From: Candidatus Peregrinibacteria bacterium
GTDB lineage: Bacteria; Patescibacteriota; Gracilibacteria; UBA1369; JACRIC01
NCBI GenBank assembly: GCA_016188705.1
Contig: JACPHH010000020.1
Location: forward strand, 1 to 52,860
Direction of reading: 5' to 3'
DNA length: 52,860 bases
Shown here: positions 1 through 10,203 of the stretch, piece after piece
How positions within the stretch are numbered: the first letter of the stretch is position 1
Layout of the letters: every line of letters starts with the position of its first letter
Translations under genes and position numbers: made by a program
The notes under the pieces: generated by a model
What the model saw: only the letters and a program-made list of their open reading frames with translations
Databases searched by the model: none
What the model was told of the DNA's origin: nothing

Positions 1-25
1 GTCACAACCTTGCCGAGCCGTTTTT

Positions 26-694
26 ATGACGAAAAAGATAGAACTTGATGAAAATGCAACTTTTCTTTTCTTGAAATTAAAATCAAAACTTGGCAAAAAT
101 TTGAGCGACAAAGAATTTTTAAAACTCATTTTGGAAGAACGAGAAAAACAAGAATTTTCTCAGAAACAAGGAAAAATTACCGACAAAACAGCGTTATCAA
201 AAAGTGTCACCGGTGATACTTTGAACCGACAGATCAAACAGTCTGATGAAAAGAATTGTTTCCTCGCGGCAGACAAAATAAGAGTGGCAGACAATGTAAA
301 AGCAGCAGATAATGTAAAGGCGACAGACAATGTAAAGGCGACAGACAATGTAAAGGCGGCAGGCACGATAAAAACAAAAGAAATTGCTTCCCGCTATATT
401 CCCGTCAGTAAAAAACGCGAAGTCATTGCTCAAACAAATGGAAAATGTATTTACCCGAATTGCCATTCGCCATATGAAGTTTTGCACCATGTTTACCGCT
501 ACAGTGAAAGCAAAACCCACGACTCCATCATTCCGCTTTGCAAAATTCACCATGAATTCGCGCACCATAACTTGATACGCAATGAAACCCTCAAAACAGA
601 CGCGTGGCGAATATCGCTTCGGAAAGACCCTGTGGCAGAAATTTCACAGGCGGATTTTTTATACCGAAAATATAAACAAAAAATAGTGGTCTAA
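26..694 (+). CDS. HNH endonuclease domain protein, possibly 5'-truncated by the window
   Basis: A 222-residue protein with a C-terminal HNH nuclease fold. C141 and C146 form the first zinc knuckle, H154-H155 (LHH) gives the catalytic His, and C172 with H175-H176 closes the second knuckle. Residues 1-45 resemble the helical linker found before the HNH domain in a common CPR family whose N-terminal part is a longer helical region. The frame stays open upstream of this ATG to base 2, so the ATG may be internal and the real start may lie outside the window. Residues about 80-115 are a six-residue tandem repeat (ADNVKA-like, 18 bp). No partner gene shows which DNA it cuts. Family assignment is good; role is unknown. 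Confidence 0.8.
   Translation: MTKKIELDENATFLFLKLKSKLGKNLSDKEFLKLILEEREKQEFSQKQGKITDKTALSKSVTGDTLNRQIKQSDEKNCFLAADKIRVADNVKAADNVKATDNVKATDNVKAAGTIKTKEIASRYIPVSKKREVIAQTNGKCIYPNCHSPYEVLHHVYRYSESKTHDSIIPLCKIHHEFAHHNLIRNETLKTDAWRISLRKDPVAEISQADFLYRKYKQKIVV
268..375 (+). repeat. 18-bp in-frame tandem repeat in the HNH gene
   Basis: Five to six copies of an 18-bp unit encode (A/V)(A/T)DNVK. Two adjacent copies (ATDNVK) are identical at DNA level. It forms a hydrophilic linker between the helical N-terminal part and the HNH domain. Copy number is probably variable by slippage. Confidence 0.85.
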
Positions 695-734
695 ATTTTC
701 GTCAGATTACGCTGGAGGGATTGAGTAGGCGGGT

Positions 735-850
735 TAAAAATGAGGCAGAGTTTCGCGAGACTTAAGCGAAGGGGTGGCGACTCCCGTTTGAACACATAGC
801 AAAGCGTAGCGAAAATGGAGGCCCCTCCCTCTTTTATCTGAATAAAAAGC
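735..850. repeat. Intergenic repeat S, copy 1
   Basis: Bases 790-820 match the reverse complement of 24938-24968 at 28 of 31 positions. Bases about 835-850 match 25044-25058 in direct orientation. The two copies therefore share both ends, but the central arm is inverted. No ORF is evident here. Confidence 0.7.
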
Positions 851-880
851 AACAGCGTGGCAAGTATATTTTTTTGTACT

Positions 881-909
881 TTGTGAAAGTTGATATTTTA
901 TGGTATAAT
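881..909 (+). promoter_or_regulatory. Predicted promoter for the 509-residue gene
   Basis: TTGTGA (881-886), a 17-base spacer ending in TGG, then TATAAT (904-909). This is a sigma-70-type promoter with an extended -10. The predicted transcript starts near 916, leaving a leader under 20 nt with no Shine-Dalgarno. Confidence 0.7.
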
Positions 910-934
910 TATATGATTTTTAAATAAGAATTGT

Positions 935-2464
935 ATGGGAGAAGTGAGTCCAGACAGAGTTGATTTAAGTGCAAATGTGTCAAGCTCTGAAATAGAAAAA
1001 AGAACATTACTACCAGGACAATCAGAAATTGCTCAACCTAATCATGGTGGATTTTCTCACTCGAATCTAAGAATGGCTCAAAATGATATGGCTGATGATG
1101 CGCTTCGGGGTGGGGATGGAGCTGAGGTAATTGCGCGGACAATCAATGGAGCTGAAGTTGGAACTGAGGTTGGAACTGGAACTGGAACTGGAATTGGAAT
1201 TGAAGCCAGTGTAGAGCCGCTTTTTAAAGAATCGCAATCTGACGTAAATAAACTTCAAGATACAGGTTTGAAAGATTTTACCGTTGATCATTGTTATAAA
1301 GATCTTCGTCCTGGCGAATTTCCTTCTTTAAAAGCAGTTCCTACTGAAATGTGGTTTGGAAAAGACGCAGGAAGTCAGCGAGGTTTGGATTCGATTTTAA
1401 GTCCTGACACTTATCAACAGTTGGCGCGACTTGGTATTCGTTCCGATTTGAAAATTTTTAATGAGGCGCGCAAAGACGAATCTCAAAAGGAACCAACGGC
1501 TGAATCTCAAAAAGTATCTCAAAATAGATCGAGGGATGAGCTTTATCTTTCTTTTAATGATCGAGTTTTGCGAAAAGCCATGAATGACATTTTGACCACT
1601 TATTGCGCGAATAATGCTGTTGGAGAAGTTTCTGATTCGAAGCTTCAAAGTCAAGGTTATCAGTTTTTGAATGATTTTTTGGCAACGCGATTTTCTCGAT
1701 TAGAAGATGGACTGAAAAACAAATTTTCTTCAGATTTTTCTACGGGAGTTGGAAATCCGGATATTTTGCGCCAACGCGTTTTACAATTTTCCAATGAAAC
1801 GGGTCTCAAGTTTGTCGATGAAGCTGGAGTTCTTCATTATCCAGGGCTTGTTCAGTTTCTTTCTCTTTCCGATGAAGCGTTGACAGTAAAAATCGATCAA
1901 TTTTCGAACCACGTGACAAGTGATCCCGAAATTTCATTACCCGCGGTGAAGGCTATGACTGCCAATCAACAAGAAATTCAAACTTTTATCGATGCGGCGG
2001 AACAGCAAATTCCTTCAGGGTGGTCTCAACGAATTGGTCGATGGTTTGCCTCTTTTGTGGAATTGTTTAAACATTTTAAAGGTTTTCTTGAAGAAAGCAC
2101 CAAAGAATTCAGCCCTCAAAAGTTACTCAAGGCGCCTTATTTAAAGGAACGAAATGAGCTTCTTGAGGCTTTGAATAAACGATTACATGGTATTTTTAGC
2201 AATGATACGGATAAAAAGTTCGATTCACGATATTTTTTACAATCGAATCGCGCGCAAAATACATTTTTTACGAATTTATTTAAAAAAAGACACGCTGATG
2301 AATCGATTGATGCTTTTGTAACACGATGCGTTACCGACGATGAAGTTACAAAATTGCATGAATCATCGAAAACAGTATCGGATTTTTATCCCTATTTAAA
2401 GGAATCCTTTGACAAAGAAGCTCCGCCAAAAAATTCTGACTCATCGAGTTTAGCGGCTGCCTAA
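935..2464 (+). CDS. Hypothetical 509-residue protein
   Basis: I do not recognise this protein. It has no signal peptide or clear membrane span. The first 110 residues are low-complexity and include a short Gly-Thr/Gly-Ile run (about 75-90) encoded by a 6-bp repeat. From about residue 125 it is rich in charged and aromatic residues with predicted helices, which suggests a folded cytoplasmic domain. It is a single-gene unit: its own promoter lies just upstream, and a hairpin plus a palindromic repeat separate it from atpB. Codon use and base composition look like the neighbours. ATG 935 was chosen because it lies directly after the promoter. Confidence 0.75.
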   Translation: MGEVSPDRVDLSANVSSSEIEKRTLLPGQSEIAQPNHGGFSHSNLRMAQNDMADDALRGGDGAEVIARTINGAEVGTEVGTGTGTGIGIEASVEPLFKESQSDVNKLQDTGLKDFTVDHCYKDLRPGEFPSLKAVPTEMWFGKDAGSQRGLDSILSPDTYQQLARLGIRSDLKIFNEARKDESQKEPTAESQKVSQNRSRDELYLSFNDRVLRKAMNDILTTYCANNAVGEVSDSKLQSQGYQFLNDFLATRFSRLEDGLKNKFSSDFSTGVGNPDILRQRVLQFSNETGLKFVDEAGVLHYPGLVQFLSLSDEALTVKIDQFSNHVTSDPEISLPAVKAMTANQQEIQTFIDAAEQQIPSGWSQRIGRWFASFVELFKHFKGFLEESTKEFSPQKLLKAPYLKERNELLEALNKRLHGIFSNDTDKKFDSRYFLQSNRAQNTFFTNLFKKRHADESIDAFVTRCVTDDEVTKLHESSKTVSDFYPYLKESFDKEAPPKNSDSSSLAAA

Positions 2465-2495
2465 TCGAAAATAGGGATTGAAAAAGTATACACCT

Positions 2496-2546
2496 GTATT
2501 TTGCAAAGTTTGTAACGAAAATCTGTTTTTATTAAGGCTCATTAAG
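2496..2546. repeat. Palindromic element, partial copy
   Basis: Shares the core TTTGTAACGAAAAT and the TTAAGGCTC end with 26800-26836, and is related to the right half of the element at 5042-5207. It lies between the 509-residue gene and atpB. Confidence 0.6.
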
Positions 2547-2572
2547 GAAAAAATCGTATGATACGATTTTTC
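2546..2572 (+). terminator. Hairpin between the 509-residue gene and atpB
   Basis: GGAAAAAATCG, a 7-base loop, then CGATTTTTCC form a stem with one unpaired A, followed by a T-rich stretch. It could end the upstream transcript. The stem is A/T-rich, so strength is uncertain. Confidence 0.5.
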
Positions 2573-2603
2573 CATTTCTTTATAAAAATAAAAATTCGCT
2601 CTG

Positions 2604-2631
2604 TTGACTTTTTTTTAAGTATCGGTAAAAA
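2604..2631 (+). promoter_or_regulatory. Candidate promoter of the ATP synthase operon
   Basis: TTGACT (2604-2609) and TAAAAA (2626-2631), spacer 16. This is the best match in the 250-base gap before atpB and implies a leader of about 75 nt. The -10 is imperfect. Confidence 0.45.
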
Positions 2632-2715
2632 TAGGTTGCAAAAATTGTATGGATTTATGAAACTACTTACATTTTTTGGGCATTTTTTTAGAAAATTTAT
2701 ATTAAAAAAAAATAA

Positions 2716-3459
2716 ATGGCTGAGATGAACCTCGAAATTCATATCCCTCCAAAAAGTATTTTTTCCATTGGCGAGATTTCCATTACTAACACAATGATCA
2801 CCATGTGGATTGTCATGGTTTTGCTTATCGGCCTCGCGCTTCTTATTCGTTATCGGTTGAAATATTTGCCTGCTGGTTTTCAAAATTTTGTTGAATGGGC
2901 GCTTGGCGGACTGTATGATTATTCCGCGGAAATTGGAGGAGAAACGGCTAAAAAACATTTTTCTTTTTATATTACTTTTTTTCTTTTTATTTTATTTTCC
3001 AATTGGCTTGGGCTTGCTCTTGGAGTTATAGCGGAAGAATCGGGATTTTTACGGGCTCCGACCAGTGATCTTAATTCCACCCTTGGCTACGCGATTATTG
3101 CGTTTTGTTATTTTGAATATCAGGGAGTGAAGGCTCATGGATTTTTTGGCTACCTCGGCCATTTTTTTAATTTCAAAGCCATTATTCAAAAAGGTTTTCT
3201 CGGCCTTATTGATTTTTTTGCGGGAATACTTCACATTGTTTCTGAGCTTATTCGTCCAACGGCTCTTTCACTTCGTCTTTTTGGAAATATTTTCGGAGGT
3301 GAAATCCTTCTCGCGGTTTCATTTCTTCTTTTTAAAGCTTTTGTTCCGGTTCCTTTTATGATTTTGGAAGTTATTGTCGGAGTTATTCAGGCTTTTGTCT
3401 TTTCTACGCTTTTTCTTGTGTTTACTGTTCTTAATACGGCTCACGCTGAAGAACACTAA
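2716..3459 (+). CDS. atpB: ATP synthase Fo subunit a
   Basis: Membrane subunit of the Fo proton channel that works against the c-ring. The 247 residues contain five to six hydrophobic spans. The essential Arg sits in the conserved LSLRLFGNIFGGE segment (about residues 191-203). It opens the operon atpB-E-F-H-A-G-D-C. The start is preceded by an A-rich stretch rather than a Shine-Dalgarno. Length is normal for the family. Confidence 0.96.
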   Translation: MAEMNLEIHIPPKSIFSIGEISITNTMITMWIVMVLLIGLALLIRYRLKYLPAGFQNFVEWALGGLYDYSAEIGGETAKKHFSFYITFFLFILFSNWLGLALGVIAEESGFLRAPTSDLNSTLGYAIIAFCYFEYQGVKAHGFFGYLGHFFNFKAIIQKGFLGLIDFFAGILHIVSELIRPTALSLRLFGNIFGGEILLAVSFLLFKAFVPVPFMILEVIVGVIQAFVFSTLFLVFTVLNTAHAEEH

Positions 3460-3489
3460 AAATTTTTTTTCACATTTTTTATTTTTTAA

Positions 3490-3720
<231 letters not shown>

Positions 3721-3732
3721 CCATTTTTCGTT

Positions 3733-4368
3733 ATGTCTTTTATTCCTCCCGCGTTTGCAGAGAATCAGGAAGAAGTTTCTTTGCCTGTCGCGGAAAATCA
3801 GATTTCAGAAGCTCGTGAAAAAGCTCAACCTTTGGAGACTCGTGAAGAAATTCGGGAAAATTCGCCTTCCGAAGAGGATGGCGGTGTTTCGATTCAGCCT
3901 TCCACTGTGGCTTTTCAGGCCTTGAATTTTCTTATTTTGCTTATTCTCCTTCATAAAATTCTCTATAAGCCGCTTATCAAGCTGTTGGAGGATCGCGCGA
4001 AGCGGATTCGGGAGGGGGTTGAAAATGCCGTCAAGGCCGACGAGATGCTTCAATCGTCTGAAGAAACGCGAAAAAATATGTTGAAGCGCGCTCAGGTCGA
4101 GAGCAATGAAATGATTGAAAAAAGCAGAAAGGCGGGAGAAGAAACGCGGGAAGGAATTATTCAAAACGCTCAAGCCGAGGCCGAAAAAATAATGCAATCG
4201 GAAAAACAAGCCATTGAACGGGAAAGGGTAAAAACCATTGAGGGTCTTAAAAATAACGCTATCGATCTCGTCGTTCAAATAGCTGAAAAAGTTCTTCGGG
4301 AAAAAATAGATGCAAAAAAAGATCAATCGCTCATCCGTGAATCTTTGGAGCATTATCAAGGTATTTAG
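3733..4368 (+). CDS. atpF: ATP synthase Fo subunit b with long N-terminal extension
   Basis: Peripheral-stalk subunit linking Fo to F1. The membrane helix (about residues 59-77, FQALNFLILLILL) is followed by a long charged coiled coil, as expected for b. Unusually, about 58 hydrophilic, mostly acidic residues come before the helix. They would lie outside the membrane, whereas typical b subunits have only a few residues there. The gene ends in TAG, which shows that TAG is a normal stop in this genome. Confidence 0.92.
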   Translation: MSFIPPAFAENQEEVSLPVAENQISEAREKAQPLETREEIRENSPSEEDGGVSIQPSTVAFQALNFLILLILLHKILYKPLIKLLEDRAKRIREGVENAVKADEMLQSSEETRKNMLKRAQVESNEMIEKSRKAGEETREGIIQNAQAEAEKIMQSEKQAIERERVKTIEGLKNNAIDLVVQIAEKVLREKIDAKKDQSLIRESLEHYQGI

Positions 4369-4419
4369 TCATTGGAGATCATAATCGAGACGAATCATAA
4401 ACAAATTTTAGTACTTCGT

Positions 4420-4468
4420 CCTTATTCGTTCGATTGAGTATTATAAACAAAATGAGACATGAATAAGG
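4420..4468. other. Inverted repeat in the atpF-atpH gap
   Basis: CCTTATTC (4420-4427) and GAATAAGG (4461-4468) pair perfectly across 33 bases. The 145-base gap is otherwise featureless and may hold a decayed palindromic element. Confidence 0.35.
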
Positions 4469-4513
4469 TTAAAAAATTGAGTCCCTTTTATTTCAGTAAT
4501 TTTATAGATTTCA

Positions 4514-5056
4514 ATGAGGCAGAATCTCCATATACAGCTTGCTAGAACGCTTTTGCGCTCCGCCGAGGCTCATAAACAGGATGACATGGTTCTCGATGAG
4601 CTTGTTGGAATTGAAAAACTTTTGAAAGATGATGAATTTCGTCGTCATCTTCACGCGCTTTCTCGCGGAGACATTGAAACGATTCAGTCCATTCTCCAAA
4701 AAGCCTTTGAAGGTATTTCTGACGTGCTTCTTCGATTTTTAGCTTTTATCCTGAGTCATCGACTTTTTTCTCTTTTTCCAAGTGTTATTCGTTCTTATAA
4801 AAAAACGTACTTTGAAAAGCACGGCATACGCGACATTCGCATTGTGACGGCGCGAGAGCTTTCTTCCGATGAAAAAAAGAAGGCATCTTCGCAATTTGAA
4901 ACCCTTTTGAGCGGAAAAACTTATCTTACGTTTGATATTGATTCGGACATTATTGCCGGTATTCAAATTTTTGAAAATAGCACTCTTACCGATTATTCTT
5001 CTCGTGCTCTCCTTATGAAAATACGGAAGGAACTTTCACTTAGAACTTATCCATAA
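4514..5056 (+). CDS. atpH: ATP synthase F1 subunit delta
   Basis: A 180-residue stator subunit joining the b stalk to the top of F1. The assignment rests on size, operon position between atpF and atpA, the helical N-terminal half (residues 1-105) and the conserved C-terminal pattern ending in a Gly-Ile segment (IIAGIQI). The last codons (RTYP-stop) lie inside the left terminal repeat of the palindromic element at 5042-5207, so that element set the present C-terminus. Confidence 0.9.
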   Translation: MRQNLHIQLARTLLRSAEAHKQDDMVLDELVGIEKLLKDDEFRRHLHALSRGDIETIQSILQKAFEGISDVLLRFLAFILSHRLFSLFPSVIRSYKKTYFEKHGIRDIRIVTARELSSDEKKKASSQFETLLSGKTYLTFDIDSDIIAGIQIFENSTLTDYSSRALLMKIRKELSLRTYP

Positions 5057-5207
5057 ATATGTATTCTACTGCAATCTGCAAATTTTTGCTGCAAACGTTT
5101 CATCGCTCCTCAACGTATCTTTTTTTGATACGTTTTCGTCGCGAATTCAACGTTTTCGCTCAAAATTTGCAGATTTCGTGACGAATCCCTATTCATGGAT
5201 AAGTTCT
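5042..5207. repeat. Palindromic element, full copy (atpH-atpA)
   Basis: A 166-bp nested palindrome. The termini AGAACTTATCCAT (5042-5054) and ATGGATAAGTTCT (5195-5207) are perfect inverted repeats. An inner stem pairs AATCTGCAAATTTT with AAAATTTGCAGATT. A central hairpin pairs AACGTATC with GATACGTT. The layout and much of the core sequence match the copy inside rsmA. The left end overlaps the atpH stop codon. Confidence 0.9.
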
Positions 5208-5230
5208 TACATTTTTTTAATTTTATATTT

Positions 5231-6739
5231 ATGGAATTTGATGCTCAACGTGTTATTCAATCACTTCAAAAACAACTTGAGGGCGTAGACTTAACCCCTT
5301 TGTCCGTCGGTATTGGCCATATTACACTTTTGGGTGATGGCGTTGCTGAAGTGAGCGGTCTTCAGGACGTGAGAATGGGGGAAATGGTGGAATTTCCAGG
5401 CGATACTTTCGGGATGGCTATCAATCTTGCGTTTGACACGGTCGGTTGTATTCTTTTTAGTGAAGGAAAACATTTGAAAGAAGGAGATATCGTAAAACGG
5501 ACTCAGCGCCTCATGGAAGTGCCTGTTGGCGCAGAGCTGAAAGGAAGAGTGGTTAATCCTCTGGGTCAGCCTATTGATGGAAAAGGTCCCCTGCAAGCGA
5601 AAAATTTTCGTCCCATTGAACATAAAGCGGAAGGCGTTATCCATCGCCGGTCAGTAAATACTCCTCTTCAAACGGGAATTAAGGCTATTGATGCCATGAT
5701 TCCCATTGGCCGCGGACAACGCGAACTTATTATTGGAGATCGGCAAACAGGAAAAACGGCTATTGCCATTGATACGATTATCAATCAAAAAAAGGAAAGC
5801 GTTCATTGTTTTTATGTGGCTATCGGCCAGAAACAATCGACTATTGCCAATGTGGTTCATACGTTGGAAGAGGCTGGCGCTATGGAATATACGACTGTTA
5901 TCGCGACTTCCGCGGCGGATCCTGCTTCGCTGAATTTTATCGCTCCTTATTCCGGTTGCGCCATGGCGGAAGACGTTATGTATGGCGGAAAAGATGCCCT
6001 TATTGTCTATGATGATCTTTCGAAACATGCTTGGGCTTATCGTGAAATTTCACTTCTTTTAAGACGGCCGCCTGGCCGAGAAGCGTATCCCGGAGATATT
6101 TTTTATTTGCATTCCCGGCTCCTTGAACGCGCTTCGAAACTTTCCGATGATTTGGGAGGAGGATCGATTACCGCGCTTCCAATTATTGAAACGCAGGCTG
6201 GTGACGTTTCAGCCTATATTCCGACCAATGTGATTTCGATTACTGATGGCCAAATTTATCTTGAAACTGAGCTTTTTAACGCAGGCAAACGTCCTGCCAT
6301 CAATGCCGGCCTTTCGGTATCGCGAGTCGGTGGTTCCGCTCAAATTCCGGTTATGAAAAAGGTTGCTGGAACGCTTCGTCTTAGTCTTGCCCAGTATCGC
6401 GAACTTGAAAGTTTCGCGCAGATCGGTTCGGATCTCGATCCTCAAACAAAGGCTTCTCTTCATCGAGGGCAGCGAGTCGTGGAAGTTTTGAAACAACCGC
6501 AGTATCGGCCACTTTCCGTCGTAAAACAGATTGTTATTATTTATGCCGTCAATAATGGTATTCTCGACGATATTTCATTAGAAAAAATCGCGGATTTTGA
6601 GCAAAAACTTCAACAGTATATTGAGACGAAGTATAAAAATATTGAAGAGATTTTAAAATCCAGCAAGTCATTTACTTCTGAAATCGAAAAAGATCTTCGT
6701 GCCGCGATTCTTGAATTCAAACAGGGTTGGACTCAATAA
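5231..6739 (+). CDS. atpA: ATP synthase F1 subunit alpha
   Basis: Non-catalytic nucleotide-binding subunit of F1. The P-loop GDRQTGKT is at residues 169-176 and the arginine-finger segment SRVGGSAQ is near residue 365. The 502-residue length is normal. An in-frame ATG at 5195 lies inside the terminal repeat of the preceding element and would add 12 residues with no family counterpart. I therefore place the start at 5231, which follows a T-rich stretch. Confidence 0.96.
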   Translation: MEFDAQRVIQSLQKQLEGVDLTPLSVGIGHITLLGDGVAEVSGLQDVRMGEMVEFPGDTFGMAINLAFDTVGCILFSEGKHLKEGDIVKRTQRLMEVPVGAELKGRVVNPLGQPIDGKGPLQAKNFRPIEHKAEGVIHRRSVNTPLQTGIKAIDAMIPIGRGQRELIIGDRQTGKTAIAIDTIINQKKESVHCFYVAIGQKQSTIANVVHTLEEAGAMEYTTVIATSAADPASLNFIAPYSGCAMAEDVMYGGKDALIVYDDLSKHAWAYREISLLLRRPPGREAYPGDIFYLHSRLLERASKLSDDLGGGSITALPIIETQAGDVSAYIPTNVISITDGQIYLETELFNAGKRPAINAGLSVSRVGGSAQIPVMKKVAGTLRLSLAQYRELESFAQIGSDLDPQTKASLHRGQRVVEVLKQPQYRPLSVVKQIVIIYAVNNGILDDISLEKIADFEQKLQQYIETKYKNIEEILKSSKSFTSEIEKDLRAAILEFKQGWTQ

Positions 6740-6758
6740 TTTAAAAAAATAAAGAGAC

Positions 6759-7619
6759 ATGGCATCACTTCGCGAAATAAAACTTAGGATTCGCACCATT
6801 AAATCGACTCAAAAAATTACCAAGGCCATGGAAATGGTCGCGGCGTCGAAAATGCGTCGCGCTCAAACGCAGGCGCTTCGAGGCCGCGCTTACATGAACA
6901 AACTTACGGAAATGATTGCCAGACTCGCTTATTACAGCCAGCCGTCTTTGACACATCCTTTTTTAACGCAAAAATCTGAACTTAAAAATGTTACTTATAT
7001 TTTATTAACATCAAATCGTGGTCTTTGCGGAGCCTATAATACCAATGTGATTCGATCGATGCTCGAACTTTTGGCGGAAAAAAATGAAACTGAAGAATTG
7101 GTTATTACGGTTGGTTCTAAAGGGCGTCAAGCCATGGAGCGCATTGGCAAGCGCTTGCTGGCTGATTTTGAAAAAATATCCGATCATCCTTCTTATGTGG
7201 ATACTTTGGGTATCAGTCAAATTATTATGGACGATTTTTTGTCAAACAGGGTGCAGCAGGTTTTTCTCGTTTATAATCATTTTTATTCAACGCTTCTGCA
7301 AAAACCCGTTGTGAAAAAACTTTTGCCTGTTGAGCCTGATCGAGATATTGCTCAGGGTTTGCAACCATTGGAATATATTTTTGAACAGGATCGAAGCATG
7401 CTTCTTGATGAAGTTTTGAAAAAATATATTGAAACGAGTGTGTATCAGACGATTTTGGAATCGCTTGCCGCGGAACAAAGCGCCCGAATGATGGCCATGC
7501 GCCAGGCTTCGGACAATGCCAGCGAAATTGTTGAAAATCTTACACTTCATTATAATAAAGCCCGCCAGTCAAAAATCACGACTCAAATTTTGGAAGTCGT
7601 TTCGGGCAGTAAACGTTAG
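6759..7619 (+). CDS. atpG: ATP synthase F1 subunit gamma
   Basis: Central rotor shaft. The N-terminal helix with the conserved IKSTQKITKAMEMVAASKM motif is intact, as is the C-terminal helix (ARMMAMRQASDNA). The 286-residue length is normal. It lies 19 bases after atpA and ends in TAG. Confidence 0.96.
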   Translation: MASLREIKLRIRTIKSTQKITKAMEMVAASKMRRAQTQALRGRAYMNKLTEMIARLAYYSQPSLTHPFLTQKSELKNVTYILLTSNRGLCGAYNTNVIRSMLELLAEKNETEELVITVGSKGRQAMERIGKRLLADFEKISDHPSYVDTLGISQIIMDDFLSNRVQQVFLVYNHFYSTLLQKPVVKKLLPVEPDRDIAQGLQPLEYIFEQDRSMLLDEVLKKYIETSVYQTILESLAAEQSARMMAMRQASDNASEIVENLTLHYNKARQSKITTQILEVVSGSKR

Positions 7620-7626
7620 TATTTAT

Positions 7627-9151
<1,525 letters not shown>

Positions 9152-9160
9152 ATTTGACAT

Positions 9161-9356
9161 GAAAAAGGATTTGATTATTGAAAGAGACTTGTTCGTGGAA
9201 AGAAATTTATTTGTGGAAAGGGATTTGATTGTTGAAAAAAAATGTTCATGGAAAGGGATTTGATTGTTGAAAAAAAATGTTCATGGAAAGGGATTTGATT
9301 GTTGAAAAAAATTTGTTCGTGGAAAGGTATTTATTTTTGGAAAGATATTTATAGGC
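9161..9356 (+). repeat. 18-bp minisatellite between atpD and atpC
   Basis: Eleven units of 17-19 bp with consensus GAAAGRGATTTGATTGTT. A 35-bp double unit is perfectly duplicated (9216-9250 and 9251-9285). A short frame from ATG 9159 reads ERDLIV-type hexapeptides for 34 codons, then stops where 17-bp units break the frame. It fills most of the 229-base gap inside the ATP synthase operon. Confidence 0.9.
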
Positions 9357-9380
9357 GAAAAATTATTTGAAAAATTTTTT

Positions 9381-9797
9381 ATGTTTCATCTCACTATTGT
9401 CACGCCGGAAGATACCGTGTATGAACGTGACGTAAAAATGATTGTCGTTCCCGGCCAAAGCGGTCAATTTGGTATTTTGCAGAATCACAGGCCTGTTATT
9501 TCCAAGCTCACCATGGGCGGTGTTAAAATAACCCAGGAAAATGATTCTGAAGAAATGTTTTTTCTTAGTGGCGGTTATCTTGAATTTCGTGATAATAAGG
9601 CGACGATTCTCGCTGATCTTGTGGAAAATATCGAAGCCATTGCTTTGGAAAAAGCTACTGAGGCCCGAAAAAACGCTGAAGAACTTCTCAAGACGGCGAA
9701 GGATGATGTTACTCGTGAAAAGATTCTTTATGAACTTCGCCTCCAGACCATGAAGGAGAAACTTGCAAATTTACGCGAGTATCGTAAGCAGAGATGA
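9381..9797 (+). CDS. atpC: ATP synthase F1 subunit epsilon
   Basis: A 138-residue rotor subunit that modulates ATPase activity. The N-terminal beta-sandwich starts MFHLTIVTPEDTVYERDV with the usual GQFGILQNHRPVI segment. The C-terminal helical hairpin is present (about 88-138). It ends in TGA, which shows UGA is a stop here. It is the last gene of the operon. Confidence 0.94.
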   Translation: MFHLTIVTPEDTVYERDVKMIVVPGQSGQFGILQNHRPVISKLTMGGVKITQENDSEEMFFLSGGYLEFRDNKATILADLVENIEAIALEKATEARKNAEELLKTAKDDVTREKILYELRLQTMKEKLANLREYRKQR

Positions 9798-9911
9798 GCT
9801 CAGTGGAGCAGTGTTCCATAAGCGACGAGCAACAAAAAAGACGGATATTTTTTCCATCTGTAAACATTTTATGTGAACATTGCCTAAAGTGAAGGCGCGC
9901 GCTATCTATTT

Positions 9912-10076
9912 TTAATCCAAATATTTTTCTTCGTACCACTCACTATCTTCTGGATAGTTTTCGTCGATTGTGCCGGGAAAAAATGATTCTTCGCGTGCAA
10001 TCGTACCCACATTTTCCATGAGGTGTTGAAAACGAAACGAAAGTTCGTGAACAAAGGTTGTAAGAGTTTTTTTCAT
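9912..10076 (-). CDS. Small 54-residue protein of unknown function
   Basis: I do not recognise this protein. It starts MKKTLTTFVHELSFRF, has no membrane span, and ends in a strongly acidic, Tyr/Trp-rich tail. An upstream in-frame ATG (10127) would lie within the promoter's -35, so the start at 10076 is preferred. It follows an A-rich leader of about 16 nt. A near-consensus promoter directly upstream is the main reason to think it is expressed. It is tail-to-tail with atpC. Confidence 0.6.
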   Translation of the reverse strand: MKKTLTTFVHELSFRFQHLMENVGTIAREESFFPGTIDENYPEDSEWYEEKYLD

Positions 10077-10098
10077 TTTTTTATTTTTTGTTCTTTTT

Positions 10099-10127
10099 AT
10101 TCTAACATAATTTTTTTTTAGAATCAA
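10099..10127 (-). promoter_or_regulatory. Predicted promoter of the 54-residue gene
   Basis: On the minus strand: TTGATT (10127-10122), a 17-base spacer ending TGT, then TAGAAT (10104-10099). This is an extended -10 promoter with a start predicted near 10092. Confidence 0.6.
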
Positions 10128-10203
10128 ATTTATTTTTTTGTATCAAAAATGGGTCTCTTATGAAAAGGATTGAATTTGGAAGGAGTTTAGCCAATAAATG
10201 TGA

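Noticed and set aside
5195-5230. Earlier ATG for atpA
   Set aside because: It lies in the terminal repeat of a palindromic element and adds residues not seen in alpha subunits.
9161-9356. CRISPR-like or attachment-site array
   Set aside because: Units are contiguous and degenerate with no spacers; a slippage minisatellite fits.
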